Assembly (NCBI GenBank): GCA_029863735.1
Contig: JAOTUT010000112.1
Span: forward strand, 1 to 5,763
Origin: Ignavibacteria bacterium
GTDB taxonomy: Bacteria; Bacteroidota; Ignavibacteria; Ignavibacteriales; Ignavibacteriaceae
Reading direction: 5' to 3'
Length of the DNA: 5,763 bases
Positions 5,211-5,763 of the stretch are shown here, piece by piece. Each line of letters opens with the position of its first letter. Position 1 is the first letter of the stretch. The position numbers were made by a program, and so were the translations under genes. Below the pieces are notes generated by a model. The model ran no database searches and had not been told where the DNA came from. It saw only the letters and a program-made list of their open reading frames with translations.

Positions 5211-5763
5211 ATGCATACTATTGATTGGGGAAATAATAATAACGCAAGTCTTTGCTCTACCTATATGTTTTGCGAAAATATTGCAAAGCAAAAAAATCCT
5301 TTTCTTTATTATGTAACTGGTTTTTTTGAAGATAAAAATAAATTTAAAGCCTTTTGTTCAACTTATGCATCAATGAGAATACTTGATGATTTTGTTGATG
5401 GCATTAAAAACAGAACTAAGCTCAGTTGTGATGAAAAGATTTTTTATCTGGAGGAAATAAACAAATGGGAAGATCTGATAACTGACTGTTATAATGGGAA
5501 GAGATTTGAAAACCCAATTCTTCGGGCTCTATCAGATACTTTCAAAACCTTCAATATTCAACTTTCTCCGTGGACTAATCTTGCCGAAGCTATGAGATGG
5601 GATATTGAATATTCCAGGTTTAATACTTTTAAAGAATTTTTAAACTACACTGAAGGCGCTGCTATAGCACCGGCAACAGTTTTCATAAGCATACTTGCCG
5701 CACAACCAGATGGTAATAAGTATGATTGCTTTGTTAATCCTGCCGATCCCTACATCTACGCTA
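5211..5763 (+). CDS. Squalene/phytoene synthase family protein (3' end beyond window)
   Basis: 184 codons are present and the frame stays open to the window edge; family members usually have roughly 280-340 residues. The start is the first ATG in frame after the sigma gene, 47 nt downstream. It lacks a purine-rich SD, and its start codon sits in an AT-only inverted repeat (5199-5212). Family features are STYASMRILDDFVDG (50-64), which carries the first DxxxD metal/diphosphate-binding motif (Asp59 to Asp63), and AMRWDIEYSRF (127-137) followed by FKEFLNYTEGAAIAPATVF (140-158), matching the helix around the family's second signature. The second Asp-rich motif should lie just past the window end. 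Such enzymes condense two prenyl diphosphates head-to-head (GGPP to phytoene, or FPP to squalene-type products) for carotenoids, hopanoids or sterols; the substrate cannot be decided here. Adjacency to an ECF sigma factor suggests co-regulation. Confidence 0.88.
   Translation, partial: MHTIDWGNNNNASLCSTYMFCENIAKQKNPFLYYVTGFFEDKNKFKAFCSTYASMRILDDFVDGIKNRTKLSCDEKIFYLEEINKWEDLITDCYNGKRFENPILRALSDTFKTFNIQLSPWTNLAEAMRWDIEYSRFNTFKEFLNYTEGAAIAPATVFISILAAQPDGNKYDCFVNPADPYIYA

Overview
This AT-rich window most likely comes from a member of the Bacteroidota/Ignavibacteria-type lineages (Ignavibacteriales or a relative with a type IX secretion system). The main clue is a pair of signal-peptide proteins that both end in a type A T9SS sorting domain with a YPNPFNPSTKIRYS core and a KMLLLK C-terminus. 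The assignment rests on domain style alone, because the window holds no rRNA or other marker gene.

Bases 1-3665 hold two tandem paralogous genes for secreted beta-propeller proteins built from Ycf48/BNR-like repeats (F-x-[DN]-E-N-x-G-W ... K-T-T-[ND]-G-G-x-x-W). The first has 7 repeats and the second has 14, the counts expected for one and two seven-bladed propellers. The first gene has no usable ATG. Its only canonical start is a TTG inside a stem-loop, while a strong GGAGG lies 6 nt before an ATT codon that aligns exactly with the paralog's initiator Met. An imperfect palindrome resembling a dispersed REP-like element lies between the genes. A clear intrinsic terminator closes the pair.

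Bases 3666-4117 are AT-rich and show no gene. They contain a short stretch resembling an insertion-sequence end, several weak hairpins and a possible sigma70-like promoter.

Bases 4118-5763 hold a second, functionally separate cluster on the same strand. It starts with a 92-aa cytosolic protein rich in Cys-Cys and Met-Met pairs. A possible 70-aa single-span membrane ORF overlaps both neighbours. An ECF-type sigma factor follows, with a Cys-containing C-terminal tail. Last comes the N-terminal part (184 codons, cut by the window end) of a squalene/phytoene synthase-like prenyl-condensing enzyme. No canonical anti-sigma gene is visible. The arrangement suggests a metal-, redox- or light-responsive sigma factor linked to isoprenoid synthesis, but that is inferred from gene order and cysteine placement only.
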